Shown one piece after another: positions 9,263-17,276 of a stretch of DNA of 64,000 nt. The stretch covers positions 124,001 to 188,000 of the forward strand of contig NZ_PUGE01000003.1 of the NCBI RefSeq assembly GCF_002967075.1. Direction: 5' to 3'. The position numbers and the translations under genes were made by a program. Every line of letters starts with the position of its first letter. The first letter of the stretch is position 1. Source of the stretch: Corynebacterium sp. J010B-136 (GTDB taxonomy: Bacteria; Actinomycetota; Actinomycetes; Mycobacteriales; Mycobacteriaceae). Below the pieces are notes generated by a model. That model was not told where the DNA came from. It did not search any database and was given only the letters and a program-made list of their open reading frames with translations.

Positions 9263-10888
9263 GTGTTCGAGTCACTATCAGATCGCTTACAAACGACGCT
9301 GAAGAATCTGCGCGGTAAAGGCAAACTGACCGAGGCAGACATCAACGCCACCGCGCGCGAGATTCGTCTCGCGTTGCTGGAAGCCGACGTGTCTTTGACG
9401 GTCGTGCGCGGGTTCATCAAGCGTATTAAAGAACGTGCTGTTGGCGCAGAAGTTTCTGAGGCGCTGAACCCTGCTCAGCAAGTTATTAAAATTGTCAACG
9501 AAGAGCTGGTTTCAATCCTCGGTGGCGAAACCCGCCGTCTGCAATTTGCTAAGAACCCGCCGACGGTCATCATGCTCGCCGGTTTGCAGGGTGCGGGTAA
9601 AACCACTCTCGCCGGTAAATTAGCCAAGCATTTGGCAGGCCAGGGCCACACCCCGATGTTGGTGGCCTGTGACTTGCAGCGCCCAGGTGCAGTCCAGCAG
9701 CTTGAAATTGTTGGTGAGCGCGCAGGCGTTCCTACCTTCGCGCCTGATGCCGGTACCTCGGTTGATGCGCACGACCATGAGATGGGTACCTCGACCGGCG
9801 ACCCAGTCAAGGTTGCACAAGCAGGTATCGAAGAAGCCAAGCGCGCGCAGCACGACGTGGTCATCATTGACACCGCTGGTCGCTTAGGTATTGATGAAAC
9901 CCTGATGACGCAGGCGCGCAATATTCGCGATGCCGTCAACCCTGACGAAGTCCTCTTTGTCATTGACTCCATGATCGGTCAGGACGCGGTTTCTACCGCT
10001 GAGGCTTTCCGCGATGGCGTGGACTTTACCGGCGTCGTTCTCACGAAGCTTGATGGTGATGCCCGCGGTGGTGCCGCCCTGTCGATTCGTGAAGTCACCG
10101 GCAAGCCAATCCTGTTTGCCTCCACCGGTGAGAAGTTAGAGAACTTCGATGTATTCCACCCTGAGCGCATGGCCAGCCGAATCCTCGGCATGGGTGACAT
10201 GCTCAGCCTTATTGAGCAGGCTGAAGCCACCATGGACCACCAAAAGGCCGAGGATGCTGCGCGCAAGCTCGGTTCTGGTGAGCTCACTTTGAATGACTTC
10301 CTCGACCAGCTGCTGATGGTCCGCAAGATGGGCCCAATTGGCAACCTGCTCAAGATGATGCCAGGCGGCAAGCAGATGAGCGAGATGGCCGAGATGGTCG
10401 ATGAGAAGCACATCGACCGCATCCAGGCGATCATCCGCGGTATGACACCAGAAGAGCGCGAAAACCCGAAGGTGCTAAACGCGTCGCGCCGCAAGCGTAT
10501 TGCTTTAGGTTCTGGTGTTGAGGTCGCAGACGTTAACCAGCTCATCGAGCGCTTCAACGAAGCCAAGAAGATGATGACCAAGATGGCTGGCCAGTTCGGC
10601 ATGGGCGGCGGTGCTCGCTCTGCAACGAAGAAGAAGCCAAAGGGCCGCAAGGGCAAAAACGGCAAGCGTAAAAAGCCTAAGGGCCCTAGCCGCGGCGGTG
10701 GAATGCCAGGCATGCCGGGAATGCCTGGAATGCCCGGTGGCGGCGGCATGCCTTCTATGGAAGAACTGCAGAAGCTACAAGAGCAAATGGGTGGCGGTGC
10801 TGCTGGCGGCGGTTTCCCAGGAATGGGCAACAAGCTGCCCAAGGGCATGGAAAATATCGACTTGAACAATCTCAAATTCGATAAGTAG
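9263..10888 (+). CDS. ffh: Signal recognition particle GTPase Ffh
   Basis: SRP54 homologue (541 aa): binds signal sequences together with 4.5S RNA and delivers ribosomes to FtsY. N-terminal helical bundle, then the G domain with Walker A GLQGAGKT (about residue 107), DTAGR and TKLDGDARGG, then the methionine-rich M domain. An extra acidic/His-rich stretch (about 15 residues, TSVDAHDHEMGTSTGDP) sits in the G domain where most Ffh proteins have a short loop, and the tail is Lys-rich followed by repeated GMP units. GTG start. A terminator follows; ffh often lies near rpsP in actinobacteria, as here. Confidence 0.97.
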   Translation: MFESLSDRLQTTLKNLRGKGKLTEADINATAREIRLALLEADVSLTVVRGFIKRIKERAVGAEVSEALNPAQQVIKIVNEELVSILGGETRRLQFAKNPPTVIMLAGLQGAGKTTLAGKLAKHLAGQGHTPMLVACDLQRPGAVQQLEIVGERAGVPTFAPDAGTSVDAHDHEMGTSTGDPVKVAQAGIEEAKRAQHDVVIIDTAGRLGIDETLMTQARNIRDAVNPDEVLFVIDSMIGQDAVSTAEAFRDGVDFTGVVLTKLDGDARGGAALSIREVTGKPILFASTGEKLENFDVFHPERMASRILGMGDMLSLIEQAEATMDHQKAEDAARKLGSGELTLNDFLDQLLMVRKMGPIGNLLKMMPGGKQMSEMAEMVDEKHIDRIQAIIRGMTPEERENPKVLNASRRKRIALGSGVEVADVNQLIERFNEAKKMMTKMAGQFGMGGGARSATKKKPKGRKGKNGKRKKPKGPSRGGGMPGMPGMPGMPGGGGMPSMEELQKLQEQMGGGAAGGGFPGMGNKLPKGMENIDLNNLKFDK

Positions 10889-10910
10889 CCACGCCACGGC
10901 TTAAGCACAC

Positions 10911-10957
10911 AGCTCGAGCCCCTGACAGAGCATATCTGCCAGGGGCTCGAGCTTTTC
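10911..10957 (+). terminator. Intrinsic terminator after ffh
   Basis: Long inverted repeat: AGCTCGAGCCCCTG pairs with CAGGGGCTCGAGCT, extended inward by CAGA/TCTG after one mismatch, with TTTT downstream on the plus strand. Because the repeat starts with AGCT on both sides it could also slow transcription from the minus-strand gene that converges on it. Confidence 0.88.
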
Positions 10958-11052
10958 GTCTCTTTCATAAAAGGGATCGCCAGTTTCCCCAACCAGGCCC
11001 GGTTTCTAGTTGGGTTCTCTCATTTGCTGGTGATTTCGTTGCCGTGGCGTCT

Positions 11053-12180
11053 TTAGATGAGGTCCATCGCCCCCATGTTGCTCAGGTTGTGCGTGTTGCC
11101 CACCAGTTTGCCGCCTGGGGTGTGTAGGCGGACTTTCCCGCGGTGGCGGCGCATTCTCCCGCGACTCGGTTTGCCTCGTTTCTTCCGGCTCGGCGAAGCT
11201 GGACCGTCATCGTCATTCACACCGTTGTGATACTTGCACAGCATCGTCAGATTCGACGGCTTAGTATGACCACCGTTCTTGTGGGTATCGATGTGGTGAA
11301 CCTGGCACCTATCAGCCGGAACATTGCAGTCTGGCCACGGGCAGACCAGATTCTCTGCCATGGCTAAGGTTCGTAGTTTGTCTGATGCGAAGCGGGTCTC
11401 GTAAAGGTTGACCGGCCCGGCGGTGGGGTGAAAGAGTCCGACATAGAGTTTGTCGCCGAGTGCGCCTTTCATTGCGGCGTTGATGAACTCTGCGCCGGTC
11501 ATGGTGGTGCCATCGGAGAGACCGATGATGACGTCGTCGCCGCGCCCGCAGCTAACTTTCGCGAAATCGTCGAGACCGATGGCAATGACGGTGCGGTATT
11601 CCGGCTTGATAAGCCCGGTGCCGTTTCCTTTGACGAGGTCCCAGAAGGGCTCCAGAAGTGCTTTAGAGCGTGGCTGGTCCTCATCGTGCTTGATGCCCGC
11701 ATCAAGCGTCTTTTCTAAGTCAGTGATACGGCGTTGGGTATCGGTAATACTAATGGTGCGCAGTCCATCGATGACGCGTCCTACACGGACGCCGCGTTGT
11801 TTGGGTTTGTCACCGCCTTCTTCGGTCACGCGCTTTTTCGCGTAGGCTTCGACTTCTTCTAAAGAGCCTTCAAGGGCGATAAGTTCGGCGCGCAGTTTCC
11901 AGGCAGCGCCGCGGGCTTTGAGCTTCCTCGCGTGCTTATTGACCATTAGTAAATGATTGGCGCTTAGTTTCTTTTCTTCAGCGAGGGCGATAGTTTCTTG
12001 CTGCACGCGTGGGGAGTCGCAGGGGCTAAAAAGTTCGGTGGCGAGGCGGGCGTAGTTTGTGGCGAGTGTAACTTCTATGCCTTCGTCGGATATGTCGTGG
12101 GGTGAAAGCTCATCGAAAAGCCGCAAAAAGCCTATGCCGTGGCTGGTGAGGAGCTTGAATGCTTGCCATATGTCGTTCAT
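11053..12180 (-). CDS. DUF222/HNH endonuclease-domain protein (13E12 type), copy 1
   Basis: 375-aa protein with an N-terminal DUF222-like helical region and a C-terminal HNH nuclease motif: CPWPDCNVPADRCQVHHIDT, then H...N and CKYHN, giving the zinc-binding Cys pair and the H-N-H residues. Such 13E12-type proteins are numerous in actinobacteria and their role is unsettled. A paralogue lies at 41576-42895. TAGTGT on the minus strand ends 7 bases before the ATG, suggesting a leaderless mRNA. Basic tail (GKPSRGRMRRHRGK) may contact nucleic acid. Function not known. Confidence 0.85.
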   Translation of the reverse strand: MNDIWQAFKLLTSHGIGFLRLFDELSPHDISDEGIEVTLATNYARLATELFSPCDSPRVQQETIALAEEKKLSANHLLMVNKHARKLKARGAAWKLRAELIALEGSLEEVEAYAKKRVTEEGGDKPKQRGVRVGRVIDGLRTISITDTQRRITDLEKTLDAGIKHDEDQPRSKALLEPFWDLVKGNGTGLIKPEYRTVIAIGLDDFAKVSCGRGDDVIIGLSDGTTMTGAEFINAAMKGALGDKLYVGLFHPTAGPVNLYETRFASDKLRTLAMAENLVCPWPDCNVPADRCQVHHIDTHKNGGHTKPSNLTMLCKYHNGVNDDDGPASPSRKKRGKPSRGRMRRHRGKVRLHTPGGKLVGNTHNLSNMGAMDLI

Positions 12181-12187
12181 GACTTCG

Positions 12188-12193
12188 ACACTA
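12188..12193 (-). promoter_or_regulatory. -10 box for a leaderless HNH transcript
   Basis: TAGTGT on the minus strand followed by exactly seven bases and the ATG of the HNH gene. This spacing places the transcription start at or next to the A of ATG. No good -35 element is visible. Confidence 0.45.
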
Positions 12194-12222
12194 AAGGGGC
12201 GTGCAAGTCCTGGCTAGTGCAA

Positions 12223-12284
12223 AACAAAAAACCTGTGGATAACTACGTTGACGCGTCACGCAAACGCATAAGTTATCCACAGGT
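12223..12284 (-). terminator. Terminator-like hairpin with DnaA-box arms
   Basis: Perfect 14-bp inverted repeat ACCTGTGGATAACT (12231-12244) / AGTTATCCACAGGT (12271-12284) with a 26-nt loop. On the minus strand it is followed by TTTTTTGTTTT, so it fits a terminator for the acyltransferase gene that ends at 12321. Each arm contains an exact DnaA box (TTATCCACA) in opposite orientation. The same arm sequence recurs at 28943-28980. Confidence 0.7.
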
Positions 12285-12320
12285 GGTGCTATCCGGGGGC
12301 TTTTCGTGCCTCAATTGGAT

Positions 12321-14723
12321 TTACAGAGCGGCATCAGGAAGTGTTTCACCTAAGCCGGGCTCGTAGGGGACAGCGCCTTCAGGTAATTCTTCTACAGGGG
12401 CTTCTTCTACGGGTGCTTGTTCGATGGGAGACTCCACGGGAGGAACTTCTGCAGGCGGTGCGTCTTGGTAGACCGGCGGTTGCTCCTCGCCTGGTAGTTG
12501 TTCTACGGGATCCGGCTGACCGGGGTATTCATTTCCCGGCAAGGTTTCTTCTTCGGGTGCAACCGGAGCGCGGGTAAAGCTTGGCTCGCGAGGCTCCGGG
12601 ATGGGCTGGCCGGCCATGATGGCTGAGATGTAGTCCTCAAAGAGAGGCATCGCCGAATCTGCAAATGCATTCGTGATGTGGTGCATGTCGCGATAGACCA
12701 TGGTGTTACCGATAACGGTCGGGCACCATTCCGCGTCGCAGAACCAATCCGAGGTATCTACTGCCACCATATTCTGGAAATTCGCCAAGATAGGCGCTGA
12801 CGGATCCTCAGGGGTGTATACGCGCTCGCGCGCCATGCCACAGCCGATTGGATCTTCGGTGGCAACGTAGCACTCATCAAACTCACGCGCCATCAGGTTT
12901 TCATCAAAGCCCCATGGGTTATCGCGTAGACCCAAGAAGGGGATATTCGCTTTCTGCAGCTCTTCCCAAAAGCCCACGTAGCCTGCCGGCACCATATCTG
13001 GGCCGTGGCCATGCTCGCCTTGAGGTCTAGTGGTATTAGATATAACGAGGTCAGGTTGTGCTTCTCGGATTCGTTCCATAGCTAGGGCGCCCCACTCGGC
13101 ACAGGCTGGAGTAACACCCGAGGTGTCTCCGATTTCGATCGGGCAATCTTGACGCAGCAGCGGAACCAATTTATATCCGATGCGTTTGCCTAATTTATCA
13201 AGCCCTGATGCCCATTGCTCAGCATGTGAGCCACCGACTAAATAAACGGTGAAATCAGCATCCGGGTCACCGAAAATACATGGATCACCGTTGACGTCGA
13301 CATCGAAGAAGGCATCGCCCGGCGCATCCTGACCAATAAAGCAGTGCAGGGTGGAAGTTGGTGGCATGATGCCGCCAACCAACATTGGGTCAGGCTGGAC
13401 TGAATCGACCTCTGGCACATCGACTCCGAAATGCGCCATGACGCCAGGGTAGGAGACCGGATCCAAGGTATCGTCTCTGAGATTAGAAACAGTGCTGTTC
13501 CACACTGGCTGGACCATAAGTAGAGCCACCATGCAGACAGCTACGACGCCACCGCCGAGAACTCGCATCTTGCCAGCGCGGTTCTTCATCGTCGCCAAAG
13601 CGCGGTTGACTGGCATGTCATCTGCCAAAGGACGCTTTCCGTGTTGGCGCAGTGGGCGCTCAACAAACCGGTGGGTGAGATCAGCCAGCACCAGCGAGAA
13701 AGCGATGATGCTAATGCCCAGCCACCATGGAGGGGTCGCAAGGTTGAGCGCCGCAGTCGACAAAATTAGCAATGGCCAGTGCCACAGGTAGAGCGCATAG
13801 GCGATATCGCCAAGCCATCGGGAAAACTTGGAGGCCAGAACCCCAGAGATGCGGCCGCCGGAGCTGCCGCCGACGATGATAAGTACCGCGCCGCCGAGAG
13901 GCAGCAGCGACAGTGGACCTGGGTACGCTGTGGAATCAGCAATTAGAGCGCCGGTGAAAAACAGGGCAATAAGACCAACGACGGTCATGATATTGCCGAG
14001 GAATTCAGAGACCTTGATCTTGGAGCCATAAATAGCCAAGACCGCGCCCAGGGTCAGCTCCCATGCACGTGACCAGGTGGAGTAGTAGTTTTCACCGGTG
14101 CCATACAGCCCATGGCGAGAAGCATAGGCAAAAGACACAATCGTGATGATGATAAGGATTGGTCCAGCGATCTGCTGCACGGTGGGAAAGCGCGATTCGC
14201 GCAGGCCACCTTTACGCGGGATACGCGTAATTACTGCTAGAGCCAGGGCGAAGATGATGCCCATGAGGTAGAACTGCCCCTGCACAGCCATTGACCACAT
14301 GTGCTGCAGTGGAGAAGTATCCGCAGAAGCTGCAGCATAATCAGCGTCTTGCGCTGCCAATTCCCAGTTCTGGAAGTAAAACAGCGTAGCGGTGATCTGC
14401 TGTGCAAACTCCGTGCGCATCAACTGCGGGGTTACAAAGTACACTAAAAGGGCTGTGGCGCCAATGACCAGCACCAAGCTCGGCAGGAGTCGGCGCAAGG
14501 TACGCCAAATTGGCCACCATGGGTTCAAGGAAGCATTAGGCTTAGCTGCATACCGCAGCTGCGAGCCTAAGAAGAAGTAACCCGATAGAAGCAGGAAGAC
14601 GTCCACGCCGCCAGATACTCGGCCGACGAAGACGTGATAAAAGACCACTAGGGCAATCGCAATTCCGCGAAGTCCGTCTAGGTCATAGCGATAACGGAAG
14701 TTTCGAACTGCGTCAGTGCTCAT
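12321..14723 (-). CDS. Membrane acyltransferase with C-terminal SGNH domain (OafA/YrhL type)
   Basis: 800-aa protein. The N-terminal ~400 residues are an acyltransferase-3 domain with about 10 membrane segments and the opening motif YDLDGLRGIAIALVVFYHV at residues 13-31. After the last membrane segment an extracytoplasmic SGNH-like domain follows, with VGGSHAEQW near residue 494 holding the likely nucleophile. The last ~110 residues are rich in Pro and Glu and probably disordered. Proteins of this build O-acetylate cell-wall or envelope glycans, so an envelope sugar or peptidoglycan is the likely target; the substrate cannot be read. Single-gene unit with a downstream hairpin. Confidence 0.88.
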   Translation of the reverse strand: MSTDAVRNFRYRYDLDGLRGIAIALVVFYHVFVGRVSGGVDVFLLLSGYFFLGSQLRYAAKPNASLNPWWPIWRTLRRLLPSLVLVIGATALLVYFVTPQLMRTEFAQQITATLFYFQNWELAAQDADYAAASADTSPLQHMWSMAVQGQFYLMGIIFALALAVITRIPRKGGLRESRFPTVQQIAGPILIIITIVSFAYASRHGLYGTGENYYSTWSRAWELTLGAVLAIYGSKIKVSEFLGNIMTVVGLIALFFTGALIADSTAYPGPLSLLPLGGAVLIIVGGSSGGRISGVLASKFSRWLGDIAYALYLWHWPLLILSTAALNLATPPWWLGISIIAFSLVLADLTHRFVERPLRQHGKRPLADDMPVNRALATMKNRAGKMRVLGGGVVAVCMVALLMVQPVWNSTVSNLRDDTLDPVSYPGVMAHFGVDVPEVDSVQPDPMLVGGIMPPTSTLHCFIGQDAPGDAFFDVDVNGDPCIFGDPDADFTVYLVGGSHAEQWASGLDKLGKRIGYKLVPLLRQDCPIEIGDTSGVTPACAEWGALAMERIREAQPDLVISNTTRPQGEHGHGPDMVPAGYVGFWEELQKANIPFLGLRDNPWGFDENLMAREFDECYVATEDPIGCGMARERVYTPEDPSAPILANFQNMVAVDTSDWFCDAEWCPTVIGNTMVYRDMHHITNAFADSAMPLFEDYISAIMAGQPIPEPREPSFTRAPVAPEEETLPGNEYPGQPDPVEQLPGEEQPPVYQDAPPAEVPPVESPIEQAPVEEAPVEELPEGAVPYEPGLGETLPDAAL

Positions 14724-15032
14724 CTAAAATCTTAGGGTCCGAATCTATATACTTGGGCACACTAATAATTGGGTGTGCAAAAAGTGGCAGGAATTCCGAA
14801 ACTAGATTACTCGGTCTTTAGCGCCAACTCCTATTCGTCCACGCCAATTTTGGGAATTAGCGAAAATCCCTGTAATATAGCGCGAGTTGTGTGAAACTGC
14901 ACGACTGCGTAATGCCGCCACCGACCATGGTCGACCGGCAGTCACACGCAGAAAAATCTCCAAGGGTTGAACCGGCTTGGTAAAACCAAGCGCCAGTACT
15001 GCCCAGTGACTTAAATAAGTAAGGAGCCAATC
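14724..15032. other. Divergent intergenic region with rpsP promoter and leader
   Basis: No gene seen in these 309 bases. They hold the starts of the leftward acyltransferase and the rightward rpsP gene. A small inverted repeat GCACAC (14757-14762) / GTGTGC (14773-14778) lies near the acyltransferase start. The rpsP promoter and a ~148-nt leader follow. The leader contains hairpin GCTTGGT-AAA-ACCAAGC (14975-14991) and the palindrome CGACCATGGTCG. Confidence 0.6.
14850..14878 (+). promoter_or_regulatory. Predicted rpsP promoter
   Basis: TTGGGA (14850-14855), 17-base spacer, TAATAT (14873-14878): a good sigma-A type promoter. Transcription would start near 14885 and give a leader of about 148 nt before rpsP. 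Confidence 0.65.
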
Positions 15033-15503
15033 ATGGCTGCAAAGATCAAGCTTCAGCGTATCGGTAAGGTACGCAACGCACAGTACCGCATCATCGTTGC
15101 TGACGCTCGCACCCGTCGTTCCGGCCGCGCAATCGAAAACCTGGGCATCTACCAGCCAAAGGAAGAGCCATCTGTAATCCAGATCGACTCCGAGCGCGCA
15201 CAGTACTGGATTGGCGTTGGCGCACAGCCAACCGAGCCAGTTCTCGCACTGCTGAAGATCACCGGTGACTGGCAGAAGGCCAAGGGCCTGCCAGGTGCTG
15301 AAGGTACCCTGAAGGTTGCAGAAGAGAAGCCATCCAAGCTGGAGCTCTTCAACGCTGCTTTGGCTGAGGCTAACAACGGCCCATCCGTTGAGGCTGTTTC
15401 TGCAAAGCGTGCAAAGGCAAAGGAAGAGAAGGAAGCTAAGGCTGCTGCTGAACTGGCTGCAGAAGAAGCTGCTAAGGCTGCAGAAGAAGAATCTGCAGAG
15501 TAA
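15033..15503 (+). CDS. rpsP: 30S ribosomal protein S16
   Basis: Small-subunit ribosomal protein. The first ~85 residues carry the S16 fold ([33 protein letters not shown]). A C-terminal extension to 156 aa is rich in Ala, Lys and Glu and ends [11 protein letters not shown]; such tails occur in actinobacterial S16. Strong AAGGAG site before ATG. Followed by an intrinsic terminator that also holds the -35 of rimM. Confidence 0.97.
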   Translation: MAAKIKLQRIGKVRNAQYRIIVADARTRRSGRAIENLGIYQPKEEPSVIQIDSERAQYWIGVGAQPTEPVLALLKITGDWQKAKGLPGAEGTLKVAEEKPSKLELFNAALAEANNGPSVEAVSAKRAKAKEEKEAKAAAELAAEEAAKAAEEESAE

Positions 15504-15522
15504 TCTTTCCTAGCTGACATGA

Positions 15523-15554
15523 GCGCCGTTTCCCAATTGGGAAGCGGCGCTTTT
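15523..15554 (+). terminator. rpsP terminator
   Basis: Stem GCGCCG-T-TTCCC / GGGAA-G-CGGCGC with an AATT loop, followed by TTTT. The right arm includes TTGGGA, which serves as a plausible -35 for rimM, so end and start signals overlap. Confidence 0.88.
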
Positions 15555-15564
15555 GCTCTATTAT
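15537..15564 (+). promoter_or_regulatory. Predicted rimM promoter inside the rpsP terminator
   Basis: TTGGGA (15537-15542), 16-base spacer, TATTAT (15559-15564). The start point would fall at about 15571-15575, at the ATG of MELLIGRV, giving a leaderless or near-leaderless mRNA. No ribosome-binding site is present upstream of any of the three ATG codons there. Confidence 0.6.
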
Positions 15565-15574
15565 GCTAATGAAT

Positions 15575-16075
15575 ATGGAATTATTGATTGGCCGCGTCAT
15601 CAAGTCGCACGGTATTAAAGGTGAAGTATCCGTCGAGGTGACCTCGGACAGCCCAGAGGAGCGCTTCTACCCAGGTGCGGTACTCAACGGCAAGCAAGGC
15701 ACGAAAGCGCACGAACTAACTATTTCTACCGTGCGCGTACATAAAGGACGCCTGCTGATTACTTTTGAAGAAATCGCAGATCGCACAGCTGCGGATTCCC
15801 TGCGCGGAGTGAAATTCTTCGCGCAGCCTCTAGAAGACGAAGATGACGCAGGCTTCTACGACCACGAGCTAGAGGGACTTAAACTTGTCCTCGATGGCGA
15901 AGTCATTGGTGAAGTCACTGGCATTACCCATGGCCCGGTGCAATCGCTTTTGGAAGCGAAGCTGGACAATGGCAAGGAAGCACTCATTCCCTTTGTCGAA
16001 GAAATCGTTCCAGAAGTTGATCTGGAAGAAGGAACGTGCACGATTACGCCACCGGAAGGGCTTTTAGACCTGTGA
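15575..16075 (+). CDS. rimM: Ribosome maturation factor RimM
   Basis: Assists maturation of the 30S head, binding S19. 166 aa from the ATG at 15575; begins MELLIGRVIKSHGIKGEV, the typical RimM N-terminus, and ends in a PRC-barrel-like domain (ELEGLKLVLDGEVIGEVTGI). Two earlier in-frame ATG codons (15563, 15569) overlap or touch the predicted -10 box and are unlikely starts. The stop overlaps the GTG of trmD, so the two are translationally coupled. Confidence 0.95.
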   Translation: MELLIGRVIKSHGIKGEVSVEVTSDSPEERFYPGAVLNGKQGTKAHELTISTVRVHKGRLLITFEEIADRTAADSLRGVKFFAQPLEDEDDAGFYDHELEGLKLVLDGEVIGEVTGITHGPVQSLLEAKLDNGKEALIPFVEEIVPEVDLEEGTCTITPPEGLLDL

Positions 16076-16923
16076 GGATTGACGTTGTCACCATTTTCCC
16101 TGAGTATTTAGATCCCCTCCGTCATGCGCTTTTAGGTAAAGCTATTGAGCAGAGACGTCTTAGCGTCGGCGTGCATGACCTGCGTTCGTGGGCAACCGGT
16201 ACGCATAAAACCGTCGACAGTGCACCAGCAGGCGGCGGACCAGGGATGGTCATGAAGCCAGAAGTCTGGGGGCCAGCGCTTGACGATGTCGCCGCGGGGA
16301 CCACCGGCGGCACCGAGCTAGATTCGGCGATGCCGCACTTAGACCGCCTGCGTCACGATGAGCTAGAGGGAATCGACGGCCATTCCTATGCGAACTCTGG
16401 CGAGGACTCGAGCCTGCCGTTGTTGCTGGTGCCAACGCCCACGGGAAAACCTTTCACGCAGGACGATGCCCGCGCGTGGTCGCACGAAGAGCACATCGTT
16501 TTTGCGTGCGGACGTTACGAAGGCATCGACCAGCGAGTAATTGATGATGCGCATAACCGCTACCGCGTACGTGAGGTATCCATTGGTGATTACGTGCTCA
16601 TCGGTGGGGAAGTAGCAGTGCTGGTTATCGCCGAGGCCGTCGTGCGCCTCATCCCCGGCGTGCTGGGCAACAAGCGCTCCCATGAAGAGGATTCATTTTC
16701 TGATGGCCTGTTGGAAGGCCCGAGCTACACCAAACCACGCGTGTGGCGGGATTTAGAGATTCCTGAAGTCTTAACCTCCGGCAACCACGGGCTGGTAGAC
16801 AAGTGGCGCCGCGAACAATCCCTGAAGCGCACGTTTGAACGCCGGCCGGAGCTGCTCGCTGGCGCGGAACTGGATAAGCACGACATTAAGTATTTGGAGG
16901 GGCTTGGATGGACATCAGCGTAG
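16072..16923 (+). CDS. trmD: tRNA (guanine-N1)-methyltransferase TrmD
   Basis: Methylates G37 of tRNAs with SAM, which keeps the reading frame. The GTG at 16072 overlaps the rimM stop (GTGA) and gives MRIDVVTIFPEY, the family N-terminus; 283 aa. The SAM-binding trefoil knot is visible as HIVFACGRYEGIDQRV and VSIGDYVLIGGEVAVLVI. A ~35-residue insertion (about residues 75-115) after GGGPGMVMKPE is absent from the E. coli enzyme. The end overlaps the next gene by 16 bases. Confidence 0.96.
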   Translation: MRIDVVTIFPEYLDPLRHALLGKAIEQRRLSVGVHDLRSWATGTHKTVDSAPAGGGPGMVMKPEVWGPALDDVAAGTTGGTELDSAMPHLDRLRHDELEGIDGHSYANSGEDSSLPLLLVPTPTGKPFTQDDARAWSHEEHIVFACGRYEGIDQRVIDDAHNRYRVREVSIGDYVLIGGEVAVLVIAEAVVRLIPGVLGNKRSHEEDSFSDGLLEGPSYTKPRVWRDLEIPEVLTSGNHGLVDKWRREQSLKRTFERRPELLAGAELDKHDIKYLEGLGWTSA

Positions 16924-17276
16924 ACCTTTCGGTGTTGCTTTATCCCTCACAGTGGGCGGAAGTTCTAAACGAACTTCCGCGGAAAGCTAAGTTAGCCGGG
17001 GTAGAGGTTGAGAACATTGCCGTTGAGCAACTCTATAGTGCGTGCGAGAAAGAGAATGTGCTTGTCGATGACTACTGGCTGCGCCATGGCCACGCACCCA
17101 CCGGCGCTGAGGTCTACCGCATCATTGTCAACGGCGCATCGACCTTGCCGCTCAATAAATGCGCGGCGGCAGTCGCGGAGGCCTTCCCCGCAGATACCAT
17201 CTGGTATGGCACCGCGGAGATTGGTCATACCGAGTTTGGCCTCGGCACGACCTTGGCGTGGACTAAGTCCCCTTAA
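16908..17276 (+). CDS. Conserved-looking hypothetical protein
   Basis: 122-aa acidic protein that I do not recognise. No signal peptide or membrane segment; mixed alpha/beta composition with a central TGAEVYRIIVNGASTLPLNKC stretch. Its start lies inside trmD (overlap 16 bases) with GGAGGGG just upstream, so it is probably co-translated with trmD. Its stop overlaps the convergent rtcB gene by 14 bases. The codon use looks like that of its neighbours, so I take it as real. Function unknown. Confidence 0.7.
   Translation: MDISVDLSVLLYPSQWAEVLNELPRKAKLAGVEVENIAVEQLYSACEKENVLVDDYWLRHGHAPTGAEVYRIIVNGASTLPLNKCAAAVAEAFPADTIWYGTAEIGHTEFGLGTTLAWTKSP

Noticed and set aside
9979-10992. 337-codon open frame antisense to ffh
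   Set aside because: Composition is Pro/Ser/Met-rich shadow of the ffh M domain; no ribosome-binding site and ffh is certain.
14880-15032. tRNA or riboswitch in the rpsP leader
   Set aside because: Only one short hairpin and a palindrome; no cloverleaf and no known riboswitch core recognised.
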